From Paenibacillus xylanexedens (GTDB lineage: Bacteria > Bacillota > Bacilli > Paenibacillales > Paenibacillaceae), in NCBI RefSeq assembly GCF_007676705.1, contig NZ_VEBF01000002.1:558001-622000 (forward strand): a stretch of 64,000 bases of DNA. The letters run 5' to 3'. Each line of letters begins with the position of its first letter. Positions within the stretch are counted from its first letter, which is position 1. This document shows, in pieces, positions 8,406 to 18,300 of this stretch. Both the position numbers and the translations under genes were made by a program. The notes beneath the pieces are model-generated. The model searched no databases, was not told where the DNA came from, and saw only the letters and a program-made list of their open reading frames with translations.

Positions 8406-10364
8406 TTACACCATCATTTTGCGCAGAGAAGCGATATATCTCGAACGTATAACGAAGAAATAAAACGTCTGTGCAAGTACAAAGGCACCAAATACAGTCA
8501 ACACCGGCATCGTATAATTGGTAATACCGAATTCAGTAAGAAATGGCTTAACCACAACCAAAGTTTCAATGATAGCTACTCCGATCGGTAAAAAGAACAG
8601 AATAGCAATCTGAACGGTGGATGATCGTTTCATCTCCTGGAAACTCAGACCCATTTTCGAAAGAGAATGCACCATTTTTCCATCCGCTTCAAGATCGGTA
8701 TGCAGTCTGAAATACAAAAAGCTTGCGGAAGAGATCGAGAAGATTAATCCGATAAATATGCCCAGGAAGGTAAATAGTGCTGTACCCTGTCTGTATCTCT
8801 CAAAATCTCCGTATCGAGTAGTCAGAAATCCGGAGTAATTATCATCGGAAGCATTATCGCTTCGAATGGTATCTGCGGACGACAGTAGTTGATCGCTAAC
8901 CATGGCTTCCGAGGAGTGCCGGTCAGGTACAGCATGACCCCAGGCAGGGATCTGATATAAAACTTTGCCAGATAACCTATTTCCTTTGAGCTGTTGTGTG
9001 ATCTCTGCATACTTCTCATCCGGGAGAACGACTACACCTGTAGAATAGATCAAGGTTGCGAACCGTGGTTCTACATCCGTAGCTGTAACTCTTGCTTGCA
9101 ATGGGCCATCCTCCAGATTCAGAGTCAATGTGTCTCCTTCCGCATAATTGCGAAACCTGTTTCGATCAATTTGATCCTGATCCTTCTTATTACGGGAATC
9201 TACGAATAGTGCTGATTCTGAATCCAATTGAAAAGTCTTTTTCCCTTGGATCGTATTGAAGCCGTTGTAATGACTGAGTCGCATGACCGAGACAGCACTC
9301 TGATCCGCATCAGACCAGAAATATTCAATGTAGACTTGCTGATAATCCAAGCCTGCGGCTTCAAGTTTCGAATCAATATAGCTCATATCCATTTGATCCG
9401 ATGGTGTGTACACGTTGTATTGAATTGGAAAATCGTTGTTTGTAAACTGCTCCCGGTTCTCCTGATCCAGTGACAAAATTACAACTGCACTCATTGAAGC
9501 AATCGCAATCACCACGGTCACCATAAACAGCATGCGAGCATTATCCTTCATTTTGTAACTCATCTCTGAGATCCATAACAGACGTGTACCATGCCATACC
9601 GTTTTACGATTACGCTTCAACAAACGGATGATGAGCACGGAAAGTTGTGAATAAAAAAAATACGTTCCTGCTATCCCTGTTACTGCTGCAAGCATGATTG
9701 TTCCACCATTTAACTCGCTACGGAGTACCACAAAACCTACTGTAAGTAATGCAAAACCCAGAAGGGAGAAGAACCATGAAGCTTTGGGCTCTTTTTTAGG
9801 TTTGTTGGTTCCCGTCAAAAGTTCTAACGTCCGTTTGTTTCCGATAAAAACCAATGTGAAGAGTGAAATGCAGAAAAATAATAACAGAAAGGCCCCGATC
9901 GTAATCAGAATCGCTTTCACCGGAAAATAAAAGGGCAGATCATCCATCCCGATAAAACGAGTGGTTAACATCAGGAACAGCTTGGACAACAACATACCTC
10001 CGCCGATACCGGCAATAATGGACAGGCAGCCGATCAACATATTCTCCAGAATGACCAATCTCCGAATCTGCCTGGGCTCGGCACCAAGTATGGTCAGAAT
10101 GCCAAACTCTTTATTCCGTGATTTGAGAAAAGCACTGATGGAATACATAACAAAGAAAAAAGCAAACACATACACGATAATCGAAGCGATCTGCATCCCC
10201 GTAGCGGTTGTGTCACCCATTGGCAACTCTGCCACATATGGATGATAGATAAATACTGCATAAGCGAAGAATATCATGACCATAAACACACTGCTAAGAA
10301 AAAAAGCAATATACGCTCGCCCATTACGGCGAATGTTATTAAACGCGAACTGAGGAAAGCTCAT
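8406..10364 (-). CDS. BceB-type ABC transporter permease (antimicrobial peptide detoxification)
   Basis: 652-aa FtsX-family permease of the BceAB type. Such transporters free the cell-wall target from peptides like bacitracin and also signal to a partner histidine kinase. The start MSFPQFAFNNIRRN at 10364 is preceded by GGGGAGGG; upstream in-frame codons belong to the overlapping ATPase gene. About ten membrane segments are visible, with a roughly 200-residue extracellular domain between segments 7 and 8 (starting near DQENREQFTNNDFP and ending near GTALFTFLG), the hallmark of BceB. It overlaps bceA by 26 bp. Which peptides it handles cannot be told from sequence. Confidence 0.93.
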   Translation of the reverse strand: MSFPQFAFNNIRRNGRAYIAFFLSSVFMVMIFFAYAVFIYHPYVAELPMGDTTATGMQIASIIVYVFAFFFVMYSISAFLKSRNKEFGILTILGAEPRQIRRLVILENMLIGCLSIIAGIGGGMLLSKLFLMLTTRFIGMDDLPFYFPVKAILITIGAFLLLFFCISLFTLVFIGNKRTLELLTGTNKPKKEPKASWFFSLLGFALLTVGFVVLRSELNGGTIMLAAVTGIAGTYFFYSQLSVLIIRLLKRNRKTVWHGTRLLWISEMSYKMKDNARMLFMVTVVIAIASMSAVVILSLDQENREQFTNNDFPIQYNVYTPSDQMDMSYIDSKLEAAGLDYQQVYIEYFWSDADQSAVSVMRLSHYNGFNTIQGKKTFQLDSESALFVDSRNKKDQDQIDRNRFRNYAEGDTLTLNLEDGPLQARVTATDVEPRFATLIYSTGVVVLPDEKYAEITQQLKGNRLSGKVLYQIPAWGHAVPDRHSSEAMVSDQLLSSADTIRSDNASDDNYSGFLTTRYGDFERYRQGTALFTFLGIFIGLIFSISSASFLYFRLHTDLEADGKMVHSLSKMGLSFQEMKRSSTVQIAILFFLPIGVAIIETLVVVKPFLTEFGITNYTMPVLTVFGAFVLAQTFYFFVIRSRYIASLRKMMV

Positions 10365-11109
10365 GTGAATTCCCTCCCCAGAAGGATAAAGTATCAATGA
10401 TCCGCTGGAAGAACGTCTGTCGATTATCTCCGCGGTGTACCTCGGCTGCCAGTTTTCCGTCCTTGATGAACACGATGCGGTTGCAATAACTTGCAGCAAG
10501 CGGGTCATGTGTGACCAACATAATGGTCGTTTTCTCCTGCTGGTTAATCTGTTCAAGTGACTCCATGACCGCTTGGGATGACGTAGAATCCAGGGCACCG
10601 GTTGGTTCATCCGCCAAAACAATTGAAGGCATATTGATCATGGATCTCGCAATGGCTGTTCGTTGTCGCTGTCCGCCTGAAATTTCGTAGACTCGTTTAT
10701 CCAGAATGTGGTCAATCCCGAGCTTGGCTGTAATGCGATGTAGTCTGCTCTCCATCTCCTTCAGTTTGACCTTGTCCAGTGTCAATGGAAGTACAATATT
10801 CTCAGCAACAGTCAGCGTGTCCAACAGATTGAAATCCTGAAAAACAAATCCGAGTTCCCGACGTCGGAACATGGCAAGTTCTTTCTTTTTCATATCAAAC
10901 GGATTCATGCCATTAATCAGCACCTTGCCTGAGCTGGGTTCATCAATGGTGGAGACCATGTTTAATAATGTGGTTTTGCCACTACCCGACGGGCCCATAA
11001 TGCCCACAAACTCACCTTGCTTGATTGTCAGATGAATATCACTAAGGGCTTGAGTCTGCACTTTGCCCTGATATACTTTGTTCAGTCCCGATACCTGTAA
11101 CATTTCCAT
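10339..11109 (-). CDS. BceA-type ABC transporter ATP-binding protein
   Basis: 256-aa ATPase of the MacB/LolD-like class that pairs with BceB permeases. Walker A is GPSGSGKT, the signature is ISGGQRQR (SGGQ), and Walker B is VLADEPTGALDS. The family's EFVGIMGPSG block is also present. Length is typical. It sits at the head of a two-gene unit separated from the upstream kinase gene by a terminator, so bceAB should have its own promoter, probably activated by the linked regulator. Start ATG at 11109 has AGGAGGG upstream. Confidence 0.95.
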   Translation of the reverse strand: MEMLQVSGLNKVYQGKVQTQALSDIHLTIKQGEFVGIMGPSGSGKTTLLNMVSTIDEPSSGKVLINGMNPFDMKKKELAMFRRRELGFVFQDFNLLDTLTVAENIVLPLTLDKVKLKEMESRLHRITAKLGIDHILDKRVYEISGGQRQRTAIARSMINMPSIVLADEPTGALDSTSSQAVMESLEQINQQEKTTIMLVTHDPLAASYCNRIVFIKDGKLAAEVHRGDNRQTFFQRIIDTLSFWGGNSHELSSVRV

Positions 11110-11195
11110 ACGTAATTCCCTCCTAATCCATCATTCTTTATACGTTAATTCTATTCTTATCCTAAACGACCTCCCATAACGGTGCTATCGAATTA

Positions 11196-11225
11196 CCTTA
11201 AACTTCCCTTACAGCCCGTTTAAGG
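11196..11225. promoter_or_regulatory. Inverted repeat upstream of bceA (candidate BceR operator)
   Basis: Perfect 8-bp inverted repeat CCTTAAAC-N14-GTTTAAGG, 87-116 bp upstream of bceA, between the bceS terminator and the bceA start. BceR-type regulators bind inverted repeats upstream of their transporter operons. The match in position is good, but the sequence differs from the published B. subtilis box, so assignment is tentative. Confidence 0.5.
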
Positions 11226-11264
11226 TTCTGTTCCCCTACCTCCTCTATCACAATTCTGTGCATC

Positions 11265-11295
11265 AAAAAAGCACCTCGCCCATGGGCAAAGCGCT
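11265..11295 (-). terminator. Terminator of bceRS
   Basis: A 12-bp stem including G-U pairs (AGCGCTTTGCCC with GGGCGAGGTGCT on the minus strand, 11295-11270), followed by six T. It begins 3 bp after the kinase stop codon and separates bceRS from bceAB. Confidence 0.85.
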
Positions 11296-11297
11296 CT

Positions 11298-12296
11298 TCA
11301 CTTCGGATATTTCGATTGAACCCAGCTGAATCTGACCAACGTTCCCTCATTCGGCTCCGAAAACAACTCCACACGGTTATCCAGGCGGGCACTGATCTCA
11401 CGGACCAGATATAATCCCATTCCTGTGGATTCGTGGTATTGCCTGCCCCGTTCGCCTGTAAAATAGGGATTGAACACCCGATGAATATCTTCGGACGAGA
11501 TGCCGATTCCCTCATCCTGAATGTCCAAGATTGTACGCTCTTCCTGTTTATAGCCAGTAATGATCACTTTTTTACCTGATTTGCTATCGGAATAGTTCAC
11601 GGCATTGGTCAAGATCTGGGTGAACATGAACCGCAGCCACTTGGAGTCACTATATATCTGAAGATCGCTTTCCATCCGGATATCGGGCGTAATACCTCTG
11701 CGAATAAATAAACGTCGGTTTTCCGCTATACTGCTCCGAAGCACCTCATGTAAGGACAACAGCTCCACCCTGAAATCACCTTCGAACTGTTCAAGCCGTG
11801 ATGAATGCAAGACCATTTCAAGTCCTTTGCGCATCTTATCCAACTCATCCTGAATACTGCCCGCCGTCTCATTGTCCACATCTTCCAGGGTCAGCTGGAT
11901 AATGGACAAGGGTGTCTTCATCTGATGAACCCAGCGATTCATGAATACCACCTGTTGTTCCTTGCTAGTACGTAATTGACTTATCTCATTCTGCCGATTA
12001 CGCTCCAGTTCATGTAACAATTCCTGGATGGCTTCCACCACGACCGAATTTCCAAGCGCTTGGAAAGGCTCGTTTACCAGTTTACGTGGTTGTTGAAGCA
12101 GGCGATAATACGCTCGCAGCTGGAGGTAACGTATGACCAGATAGACCAACAGCACAACAGTACTGATCAGCATGCCATAGAGGACAATCTTCATCGGGCG
12201 GCCCTCACCAGAGAGCCAGTACACACACGGAACCAACAGCATCTGTAACACATAAAATCCGACTAACATCAGGTGGTCTTTCAGGAAAAGTCTCAT
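11298..12296 (-). CDS. BceS-type intramembrane-sensing histidine kinase
   Basis: 332-aa sensor kinase. Two N-terminal membrane segments (about residues 8-28 and 36-56) are joined by a very short outside loop, so it has no sensor domain of its own; kinases of this type are triggered through the BceAB transporter. The phosphoacceptor is His124 in MNRWVHQMKTPLS. The ATP-binding part has an N box (FTQILTNAVNYSD), G1 (LDIQDEGIGIS) and G2 (STGMGLYLVREI). It overlaps the regulator gene by 4 bp and ends just before a terminator. Confidence 0.95.
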   Translation of the reverse strand: MRLFLKDHLMLVGFYVLQMLLVPCVYWLSGEGRPMKIVLYGMLISTVVLLVYLVIRYLQLRAYYRLLQQPRKLVNEPFQALGNSVVVEAIQELLHELERNRQNEISQLRTSKEQQVVFMNRWVHQMKTPLSIIQLTLEDVDNETAGSIQDELDKMRKGLEMVLHSSRLEQFEGDFRVELLSLHEVLRSSIAENRRLFIRRGITPDIRMESDLQIYSDSKWLRFMFTQILTNAVNYSDSKSGKKVIITGYKQEERTILDIQDEGIGISSEDIHRVFNPYFTGERGRQYHESTGMGLYLVREISARLDNRVELFSEPNEGTLVRFSWVQSKYPK

Positions 12297-13006
12297 TTCC
12301 CTTTTCCCTGTGCGGTTGAACCCAGATCCAACACACGATAACCCGCTCCGCGAACCGTCTCCAAAATCTCTTCTGCACCCAGCTCCTTCAACTTCCGGCG
12401 AACACGTGTAATATAGACATTCAACGTATTATCATCAATAAAATGCTGATCTTCCCACATCTGTTCTAGCAATTTTTCCCGGCTGACAACTCGACCTGCC
12501 TTTGCCATTAGTGCTTCCACCAGTATCGCTTCCTTCTGTGTCAGCTCTGTTGAACGTTCCTCATACTCCAGTACGAATCGCTCAGGATAGAGGATCATGG
12601 GACCATTCTTCACTGTTACTTCCTGCTGAACAGCAGCGTAAGAACCATAGGCTCGGCGCAACTGACTTCGTACTTTGGCAAGAACGACTTCATATTGAAA
12701 AGGTTTCGTAATATAATCATCCGCTCCATGTTCCAACGCCATAATCTGATCCATACCACTATCACGAGCCGATATGAATAAAATGGGACATATGGAATGT
12801 GTGCGTATCTGCCTGCACCAGTAGTATCCATCATATTGCGGCAAATTCACATCCATCAGCACAAGGTCGGGATTCACTTCCACAAATTCATCCAGTACAT
12901 GACGAAAATCATCTGTGACCTGTACCTGGAATCCATTTCGGGTCAGATAAGCCGCCAGCAATCCTGCTAGCTTGGCATCATCTTCAACCAACAATATCGA
13001 CTGCAT
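12293..13006 (-). CDS. BceR-type OmpR-family response regulator
   Basis: 237-aa regulator with a receiver domain (acidic pair Glu8/Asp9, phosphoacceptor Asp52 in LVLMDVNLPQYDG, Lys in DYITKPF) and a C-terminal winged helix (about 130-230, ending VRGAGYRVLDL). It forms an operon with the kinase through an ATGA-type overlap and is expected to activate bceAB. The start is ATG 13006. The 83-bp gap to the NAD-kinase-like gene (13007-13089) contains its likely promoter but no clear terminator. Confidence 0.95.
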   Translation of the reverse strand: MQSILLVEDDAKLAGLLAAYLTRNGFQVQVTDDFRHVLDEFVEVNPDLVLMDVNLPQYDGYYWCRQIRTHSICPILFISARDSGMDQIMALEHGADDYITKPFQYEVVLAKVRSQLRRAYGSYAAVQQEVTVKNGPMILYPERFVLEYEERSTELTQKEAILVEALMAKAGRVVSREKLLEQMWEDQHFIDDNTLNVYITRVRRKLKELGAEEILETVRGAGYRVLDLGSTAQGKGK

Positions 13007-13089
13007 CGTTAACCCTCTTTCCGTTTCCTGACGTCAGTGTATCACATCTAGTTACCCATTCTAGTCGGAAACGGCTTGAAAATAAAGGG

Positions 13090-14130
13090 TCAGACCACGA
13101 GACGTCCCCTCTTCTCTGCCAACCCAATGATAGCTTCCACCCCTGAATTAAACTCAAGAAAGTCCTGCTCGACCCCATCGCTGAAAATGACACCATCCTC
13201 TGGCATCTGGGATACAATGTGCAATGGTTGCTTCGAATGGATCTGTCCAAACACCAGGTTGGCAGCTGTCGTTCGGCTCGGAAAAGGTTCACGTACTGAA
13301 AAATATAAGTACGGCGCATCCCAGTTAAAATGATTCAGCTCCTGCCTGCTTCCATGAATGGATGCCGATGCTGTAGCGACCTCTGCTTCGGAATTCATGT
13401 TCTGCCATGCAGCCGATCCTACAATTCCGGTGGCTCCGGCCAGCACACTTTTGAACCAGCCTGTCGATCCCATACCTGTGGATACAATGATACCACTGGA
13501 GGATTGTTGTTCTGCGGATGTACCCAAACGCACTTCATAACGTGCCGATACATGCGTCTTCCGTCCAATGAACAGATCATTCACACCATATAGATACTGT
13601 CCATCATTGAGTTCCACTTTGGCCAGAGTGACTTCTTTCAATGTTCGTTGCTTTCGAATGACATCAGGAACAATGAAGCTCAGATCCTCCACGGTAAAAG
13701 GTAATAACACCCCGTCCCACCGCATCGGGTCCGGATTCACACCGATGAGCGGCTGCTCGGTCACATATTTGAGGGTATTGGCTACAAGTCCATCCTGTCC
13801 AACCACGACCACGATATCCTGCTCTCCAAAGATAAAATTGGGGACATGTTCTCGATCAATTGTCTGAACACGTCCCAATTGTCCCAGCTGCTGCTGTGCC
13901 TGCTGCACGGATTGTCGATAACGACGGTCTTCCTCCATATAATCACTGAAATCTGCGCCCAGACGTTCAATATAGAACTGCGCTTGCTGCACCGTGTTAT
14001 ATCGAACCACCAGTTCCTCCAGTCGGGTCCGGCGCTTCACCAGAATCAGCTTGTGTTCGGTCATTCGATCGTCCGTTGCAGCCTGCTGACGTACTGATTT
14101 TTCTGCCTGCTCTTTTCTTCCCAATCTCAT
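13090..14130 (-). CDS. NAD-kinase-like protein with altered GGDG motif
   Basis: 346-aa protein of the ATP-NAD kinase fold. The nucleotide motif, GGDG in normal NAD kinases, reads GQDG (residues 111-114, VVVVGQDGLVANTL). The NE/D segment is present as YGVNDLFIGRK, and the glycine-rich GSTGW of the C-terminal domain is kept (VSTGMGSTGWFKS). About 90 residues of coiled-coil-like, Gln-rich sequence precede the kinase core. Its start overlaps the SPFH gene by 4 bp. Kinase activity on NAD(H) or on another substrate is possible; the Gly-to-Gln change makes ordinary housekeeping NAD kinase activity doubtful. Confidence 0.85.
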   Translation of the reverse strand: MRLGRKEQAEKSVRQQAATDDRMTEHKLILVKRRTRLEELVVRYNTVQQAQFYIERLGADFSDYMEEDRRYRQSVQQAQQQLGQLGRVQTIDREHVPNFIFGEQDIVVVVGQDGLVANTLKYVTEQPLIGVNPDPMRWDGVLLPFTVEDLSFIVPDVIRKQRTLKEVTLAKVELNDGQYLYGVNDLFIGRKTHVSARYEVRLGTSAEQQSSSGIIVSTGMGSTGWFKSVLAGATGIVGSAAWQNMNSEAEVATASASIHGSRQELNHFNWDAPYLYFSVREPFPSRTTAANLVFGQIHSKQPLHIVSQMPEDGVIFSDGVEQDFLEFNSGVEAIIGLAEKRGRLVV

Positions 14131-15170
14131 CTGGCTCGACCTCCCTGATCTCTGCCCTGCGCAGGAGACATCAATCCCTGCAACAGATCCGGCGAGATAT
14201 TAAGCTGTCCAATCTTGCCCGCATTTTCAGCCAGTTCCTGGAACGCGAGTGCGATCAGCTTATCAGAATTCATGCCCATGTTCGCCATCGCTTGCAGTAC
14301 ATTCGGCTGTACATTTTGCAATGAATTCATTACGGCAGCAATCTCATAGGCTTTGGCATCCGCTTCGGCATTGTGATTAGCAATGGTTAACTCAATCAGT
14401 TGCTGCTTACGTTCCTCCATCGCTGTATTGAACTGAAGCTGCTCCTGCTCCATCTCGTTTTGTTTCTGTTTCACCGAGCGCTCAGCCTGCAATTGGGTCT
14501 CACGAATCTGCTGTTTCTTCGTCTCTACGGCAATTTCGGTGTTCAGTTCGTTCTCTTTCACTCGTCTTTCCTGTTCAATGGAGGCATTGCGACGTACATA
14601 GAGCGCTTCATCTGCCTGACGCAAAATCTCTTCCCGCGCTTGTGCTTCCAATGCACGCATCGTCTCTTTATTAGGCAGAATGGCCAGTATCGATAGACTC
14701 ATCAGCTCAACGCCCAGTTTCTCCAATTCTTCACTTTGCACGACTTCTCGTTTCATGCTGCTCGCCAGACGTTCACTGGATTGAATAGCTTCTTTCAGCG
14801 GCATTTGTTCCAGATGTTTCTTAGTCAGTACCTTGGCTGTGGTGATAACCCGTTGATCCAGTTTGCCGGGGTCGTCGGAGATATACCGATTCTTGCGCAA
14901 ATTGTACGTGTAATTCAGGCTCTGGGTTATTTTCAGGTAATCCACAATGCGATAGCTTAGCTGCCCTTGCACAGTAACCGTCTGATAATCCGCCGTAATC
15001 TCTTCGAACATGAACGGTACATCCACCGAGGATACGGGTAGAACCACTACCGATGTGGTCGGCTCATAATAATAGAAGGACAATCCCACACCTTGACGCT
15101 GTACCTCACCATTTTTCACCTTCATTACATACTCACTGGGTTGAAATTTCGCGAATCGGAATCCAAACAT
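14127..15170 (-). CDS. SPFH/band 7 (flotillin-like) domain protein
   Basis: 347-aa protein with an SPFH domain (about 10-190, containing TVTVQGQLSYRIVDYLKI), then a long charged coiled coil (about 190-270; repeated EQERRVKENELN, KKQQIRETQLQAE, KQKQNEMEQEQ), then a C-terminal domain ending Gly/Arg-rich. There is no clear N-terminal membrane segment, unlike most flotillins. SPFH proteins form large ring or cage assemblies at membranes. Translation is coupled by a 4-bp overlap to the NAD-kinase-like gene, so the two probably act together. A consensus promoter with a palindrome over the -10 region lies upstream. Confidence 0.88.
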   Translation of the reverse strand: MFGFRFAKFQPSEYVMKVKNGEVQRQGVGLSFYYYEPTTSVVVLPVSSVDVPFMFEEITADYQTVTVQGQLSYRIVDYLKITQSLNYTYNLRKNRYISDDPGKLDQRVITTAKVLTKKHLEQMPLKEAIQSSERLASSMKREVVQSEELEKLGVELMSLSILAILPNKETMRALEAQAREEILRQADEALYVRRNASIEQERRVKENELNTEIAVETKKQQIRETQLQAERSVKQKQNEMEQEQLQFNTAMEERKQQLIELTIANHNAEADAKAYEIAAVMNSLQNVQPNVLQAMANMGMNSDKLIALAFQELAENAGKIGQLNISPDLLQGLMSPAQGRDQGGRAR

Positions 15171-15200
15171 GGCTCATTCCCCATTTCTCAATATTGTCGT

Positions 15201-15244
15201 TTTGATATTATCGAAATGATATCAAATGAAATTGATATTGTCAA
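15201..15244 (-). promoter_or_regulatory. SPFH operon promoter with overlapping palindrome
   Basis: On the minus strand a perfect -35 TTGACA (15244-15239) and -10 TATCAT (15221-15216) are 17 bp apart. The inverted repeat TTTGATAT-N10-ATATCAAA (15201-15208 and 15219-15226) covers the -10 and start region, as repressor sites do. The TTGATAT half-site recurs in the yceI promoter region (20750-20770). Confidence 0.7.
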
Positions 15245-15312
15245 TACGACATTAACAAATTGTTCATATGCCTATTTAGAAAAAGGGACTCCGTCAATAT
15301 CTCTTTTTTTCG

Positions 15313-15352
15313 CAAAAAATAAAGAGATCGAATCATATGATCCGATCTCTTT
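15313..15352 (-). terminator. Terminator of the galactanase gene
   Basis: Near-perfect stem AAAGAGATCGGATC ... GATTCGATCTCTTT (15352-15321), followed on the minus strand by ATTTTTTG. It lies directly after the stop of the GH53 gene. Confidence 0.9.
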
Positions 15353-15369
15353 ACCTGCTTCATTATTTT

Positions 15370-18300
15370 CTAATACAACTTTTCCATCAGTCTGGCGACT
15401 ACAACAGCCCCTTGTGCACGGTTCGCTGTTTCTTTCGGAGCAAACATGCCATCAGGCATGCCGTTTAACAGTCCAAGCTGTTGCATCGAGGCTATAGCTT
15501 CTTTTGCATATCCGACGATCTCAGCATTGTCTACAAACACCATATTTCCTTGTACAGAATTGGTCGCATCCTCACGCTGCACAACCTTCAGTGCTCTATT
15601 CAGCATAACGGCCATGTCTTCTCGTGAAATACGTTCATTGGCTGCAAAGCTTCCATCTGCTCGGCCTTGAACAATATTCATTTCAATTCCAAGTCGTACT
15701 GAATCGGCATACCACTGCCCTTCCTTCACATCCGTTGGGATCGAAATAGATGGATCGGGCTGGCGTGTATCTCCAATACCTTTAATAATCATTTGCAAAA
15801 ATTGTGCTCTGGTCAGTTCACCTTGCGGGTCAAAACGAGTTGCGCTCATCCCCGTAATAATTCCCTTACCATAGAGGTTCTGCACCTCTTGGATTGCCCA
15901 ACTATGATTTTGCAGATCATTTAATGGCACTTCAACTTCTGCAATGACATAACTGCCGGATTTCAGAGGTTTGAACACCATGGTTTTAGTCTTGTCATCG
16001 TACTTCGAGTACGTAACAGGTTTCATGTCTCCGCTTGGATATATGGAATGTACAACCATAACTACATCATTCTTTTTAGGTTGCTCCACATTGGATAGAG
16101 CAACTTCAACCGCTCTGTTTGTCCATTGCAATGGCTTATTGTTCATTAACAAATTCACATCAACAATAGCATGATTACCGATCGCTGCTTTTTGCGATGT
16201 AGTCAGTGTATCTGTCGATCCTTTTGCCACTACGATGTCAAACGTTCCAGCAGTCTCTGCAATGGTTAACGGGAGTGATTTCAGAGGAACACGAACGGTA
16301 GTCGGTCCTACGACTACATCCAGGGATTGCACTTCCTCGGAACGAACCCATGCTGCCAGTTGACTTGCAGCCAATTGGAATGTGACTTTCTTGGCTGTGT
16401 CAGGCACATCTGCAATCAGCTTCAACGTACGATTTCCTTCGTCCATGGATTGTAGTGCCTGAGTTAATTGGGATGCATCTGGACGAATGAAATACTGCTC
16501 ATCCCCGGCTGTCGTTCCTTTTAACGTGATCGATCCCTTCTCTGGTGCAGTACCCGATCCAACTGGTGGGGTTACATCCGGATTCCCCGGGGTTGGAGCT
16601 GTTCCAGGGTTGGAGGGCTGTGATGGTACGCTTGGTTGTGATGGCTGGCCAGGGCCAGGTGTTACATCTTGACGCACAAGCTTACTCACAGCATCTTGTA
16701 ACGCACGATCCGCATTGCTTACATCTTGCTTTGAAGATTCAACATCCTGAATGAACGCCTTCGCTTCAGAAAGCGCCTTACTGAATACATTCCAGCTTGA
16801 AGTGGTGTATTCGGTCTGCTTTAATTTCTCAGCGGCATCTACCGTAGCTTGCAGTGCAGATTTGTCCGCCGGGAACGTACCGTAGGCTTCAAAATCCATA
16901 AATCCTACCCATTCTGGACCTTCTGTAATCGTTACAAGAATATAACGCGCTTCTGTATCATCCGAGAACACATGTCTTGGCGCTGTTGAAACGACAACGT
17001 CGTTAGTAGTATCGACTACTTTCACAAAATTTTTGTTATCATTAGACACTTCAATCTTGTATTTGATTCCGCCACTCCACATCGACATTTCGATCTTACG
17101 GAGGTTAGCAACCTGTCCCAAATCCACTTGCCACCAGCTACCCTTACTCTGGTCTGTTCCCCATGAACTGTTTGGATTGCTGTCAATTGCTCCTTCTGGG
17201 GAGTTAGGTTGATTGTCCCCCGTACCTGCACTTGTTGAAGCCGTCGCCGTCTTATCTGTAGTTAATGCTTGCAACTGAACGAGACTCTGATTGGCTTGTT
17301 GCAGTGCTTCGTGCGCTTGATTCACCTCAGCTTGTACTGCATTTTGATTATCTCTCACTGTGATTGCATTCTCTAATGCATCTATTAATGTTTGCCAGCT
17401 ACGATGAGTATACGAAGATTCATTTTGCTGTTGCGTCTCACCGATAAGCAGAGCCAATTTTGTTTTATCTACATCCGATAATCCGCTGATCGCATCCTGC
17501 AACCGTTTCTCAGCAGCATCCACTTCAGTCTGGGTTGCTCTAGGATCTGTCATAACCTTATCTGCATTAGCAAGAGCCTTGGAAAAAATATCCCAAGTTA
17601 ATGCTGACCAATCCGACTCCTTGTATGTCTGAGCATCTGTCAGCTTGGATTGGAGAGCTTCCCGCTTCGCAGGGATCACATTCATTTGCAACATAACTTG
17701 TTCGAGCGCAGCTGTTGCAGAATTGGTGTCCGATTGCGTCACTCCAGTTGAAGTATACGCTTGGTTGTAGACATCCTCTGCTGCCTTAATCGCAGGAGCA
17801 AGTGAATTCCAACTCGCTTCTTCAAAATCTGGAGCTACCAACCTTTTTGCACGCGTAATTGCAGCCGCCAGATGCTGACGATCCGCAGGTAAATTTTCTA
17901 GCCCTCGCTTGTAGACATCCAATGATGGCAAGGCGCGTCCTTCGTAGGAGTATCCACCATTCCCCGGAAATTCATCATAGTCGAACATGGCATGATTCTC
18001 CCATGCATCTCCCTCGGAAGCAATCCAGCCTACATCGGCTGCAATCCAGGCGGGCTCCCAATAGAAGAAGCCGGCTCCGCGGTTTTCCGGCACGTCAGCA
18101 ATCATATCCATTATGCCAGCGATAGCATCATATTGACCTTCTACCGTTGCAGGGAATGTTGCTCCCCCAACATGAAGCGCTTCATCCGATCCAATGATAT
18201 TACCGTGTGCATCCCCGTTTTTATACGAAAATGGATACGATGTCTCAGCAATGATCACGTCTTTTTCGAACTTGTCAGATACTTCATTCATCGTCTTCTG

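Noticed and set aside
10365..10622. N-terminal extension of the BceB permease by 86 codons
   Set aside because: It lies inside the coding sequence of bceA in another frame; a strong GGGGAGGG precedes the internal ATG that begins the family-like sequence.
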